A DNA stretch of 64,000 nt, taken from assembly GCA_003255065.1 (NCBI GenBank), contig QAOA01005801.1:964367-1028366 (forward strand), given 5' to 3'. The translations under genes were made by a program, and so were the position numbers. The DNA comes from Cercis canadensis (lineage: Eukaryota > Streptophyta > Magnoliopsida > Fabales > Fabaceae). Under the pieces are notes generated by a model. The model had not been told where the DNA came from. It ran no database searches and saw only the letters and a program-made list of their open reading frames with translations. Below, piece after piece: positions 63,535 through 64,000 of this stretch. Position 1 is the first letter of the stretch. Every line of letters begins with the position of its first letter.

Positions 63535-64000
63535 CACATGTGTAATTCTATTTTTTTCTGTCATGTATATAAATATCTAGGCATTATTTATAATAATTTT
63601 CATATACAATAGTATTTCTTAATTTTCCCCCATATTGCTACTATTTTTATATTACAACATACCCTTATTTTATATGAAATTTTCGTTATCAAAAGTTTAA
63701 GATAAAATAAAATTATTCCATTCAAAAGTCAAGACTTGCCACATACTTCAACGAAGGCATTGATACTTATATATCACCAACCAAGAATGGACAAGAAGCA
63801 GCAGAAATTAAACCTAAGTCTTACAAGCGAAGTATTTTGATTTTTACAAGCTAAACCAACCCATTGACTATGAAATTTTATTCTACAGTGTTAAAGGGAT
63901 AGAATATAAAAAGAAATAAAAAAAAATACTATATATATATAGTCTTAATAGATAATAAAATCGTTTTCCAGTTAACAAAAAAGAAATTCACGTGCTACTC
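62381..64000. other. Gene-free right end
   Basis: No intact gene. 63050-63190 is locally GC-richer but broken by stops in each frame. An N at 63433 lies in poly-T and a TA microsatellite at about 63506-63531. Confidence 0.5.

Noticed and set aside
1-64000. CRISPR array, prokaryotic operon or phage features
   Set aside because: No regular spacer-repeat structure; intron-rich plant genes make these irrelevant.

Overview
The window is nuclear DNA from a dicot-type flowering plant. It is AT-rich, its genes carry many GT-AG introns with U/A-rich flanks, it holds plant-only families (TBL, DUF4378/TRM, DUF3511, R2R3-MYB, GIS-type zinc finger), and its intergenic space is full of degraded DNA transposons. 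The species cannot be named from sequence alone. Several single N bases sit at homopolymers or between near-identical direct duplications, so they look like contig joins in a draft assembly.

Left half (0-27 kb, all genes on +): a GH3 beta-xylosidase/arabinofuranosidase (2.2-7.1 kb); an endosulfine/ARPP19-type PP2A inhibitor (9.2-12.3 kb); a small secreted Gly-rich/Cys-rich protein (13.8-14.7 kb); a trichome-birefringence-like O-acetyltransferase (15.1-16.8 kb); a chimeric gene joining an AMSH-type N-terminus to an unrelated coiled-coil tail (17.8-19.3 kb); and the intact AMSH3-type deubiquitinase (20.6-26.7 kb). I spliced each gene by hand, and every model closes in frame from ATG to stop. 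Two of them (the xylosidase and the TBL) act on wall xylan or arabinan. The AMSH pair is a local duplication.

Middle (27-49 kb): a 160-bp degenerate tandem array, a long gene-poor stretch, a subgroup-7-like R2R3-MYB (32.2-35.3 kb, +), a TE cluster with a hAT-like element and a solo LTR with perfect target duplication (36.8-38.5 kb), a five-exon TRM/LONGIFOLIA-type DUF4378 gene (38.9-42.3 kb, -), a DUF3511 gene (46.1-46.3 kb, -) and a single C2H2 zinc-finger repressor (48.5-49.1 kb, -). A MULE-type element with long terminal repeats sits 83 bp upstream of the zinc-finger start codon.

Right end (50-64 kb): no intact gene was found. It holds further MULE/hAT miniature elements, a decayed copy of the terminal exons of the DUF4378 gene (58.8-59.2 kb, -), a CT-rich minisatellite and microsatellites. 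The most unusual finding is the AMSH-derived chimera, whose first introns fall exactly where those of the neighbouring AMSH gene do.
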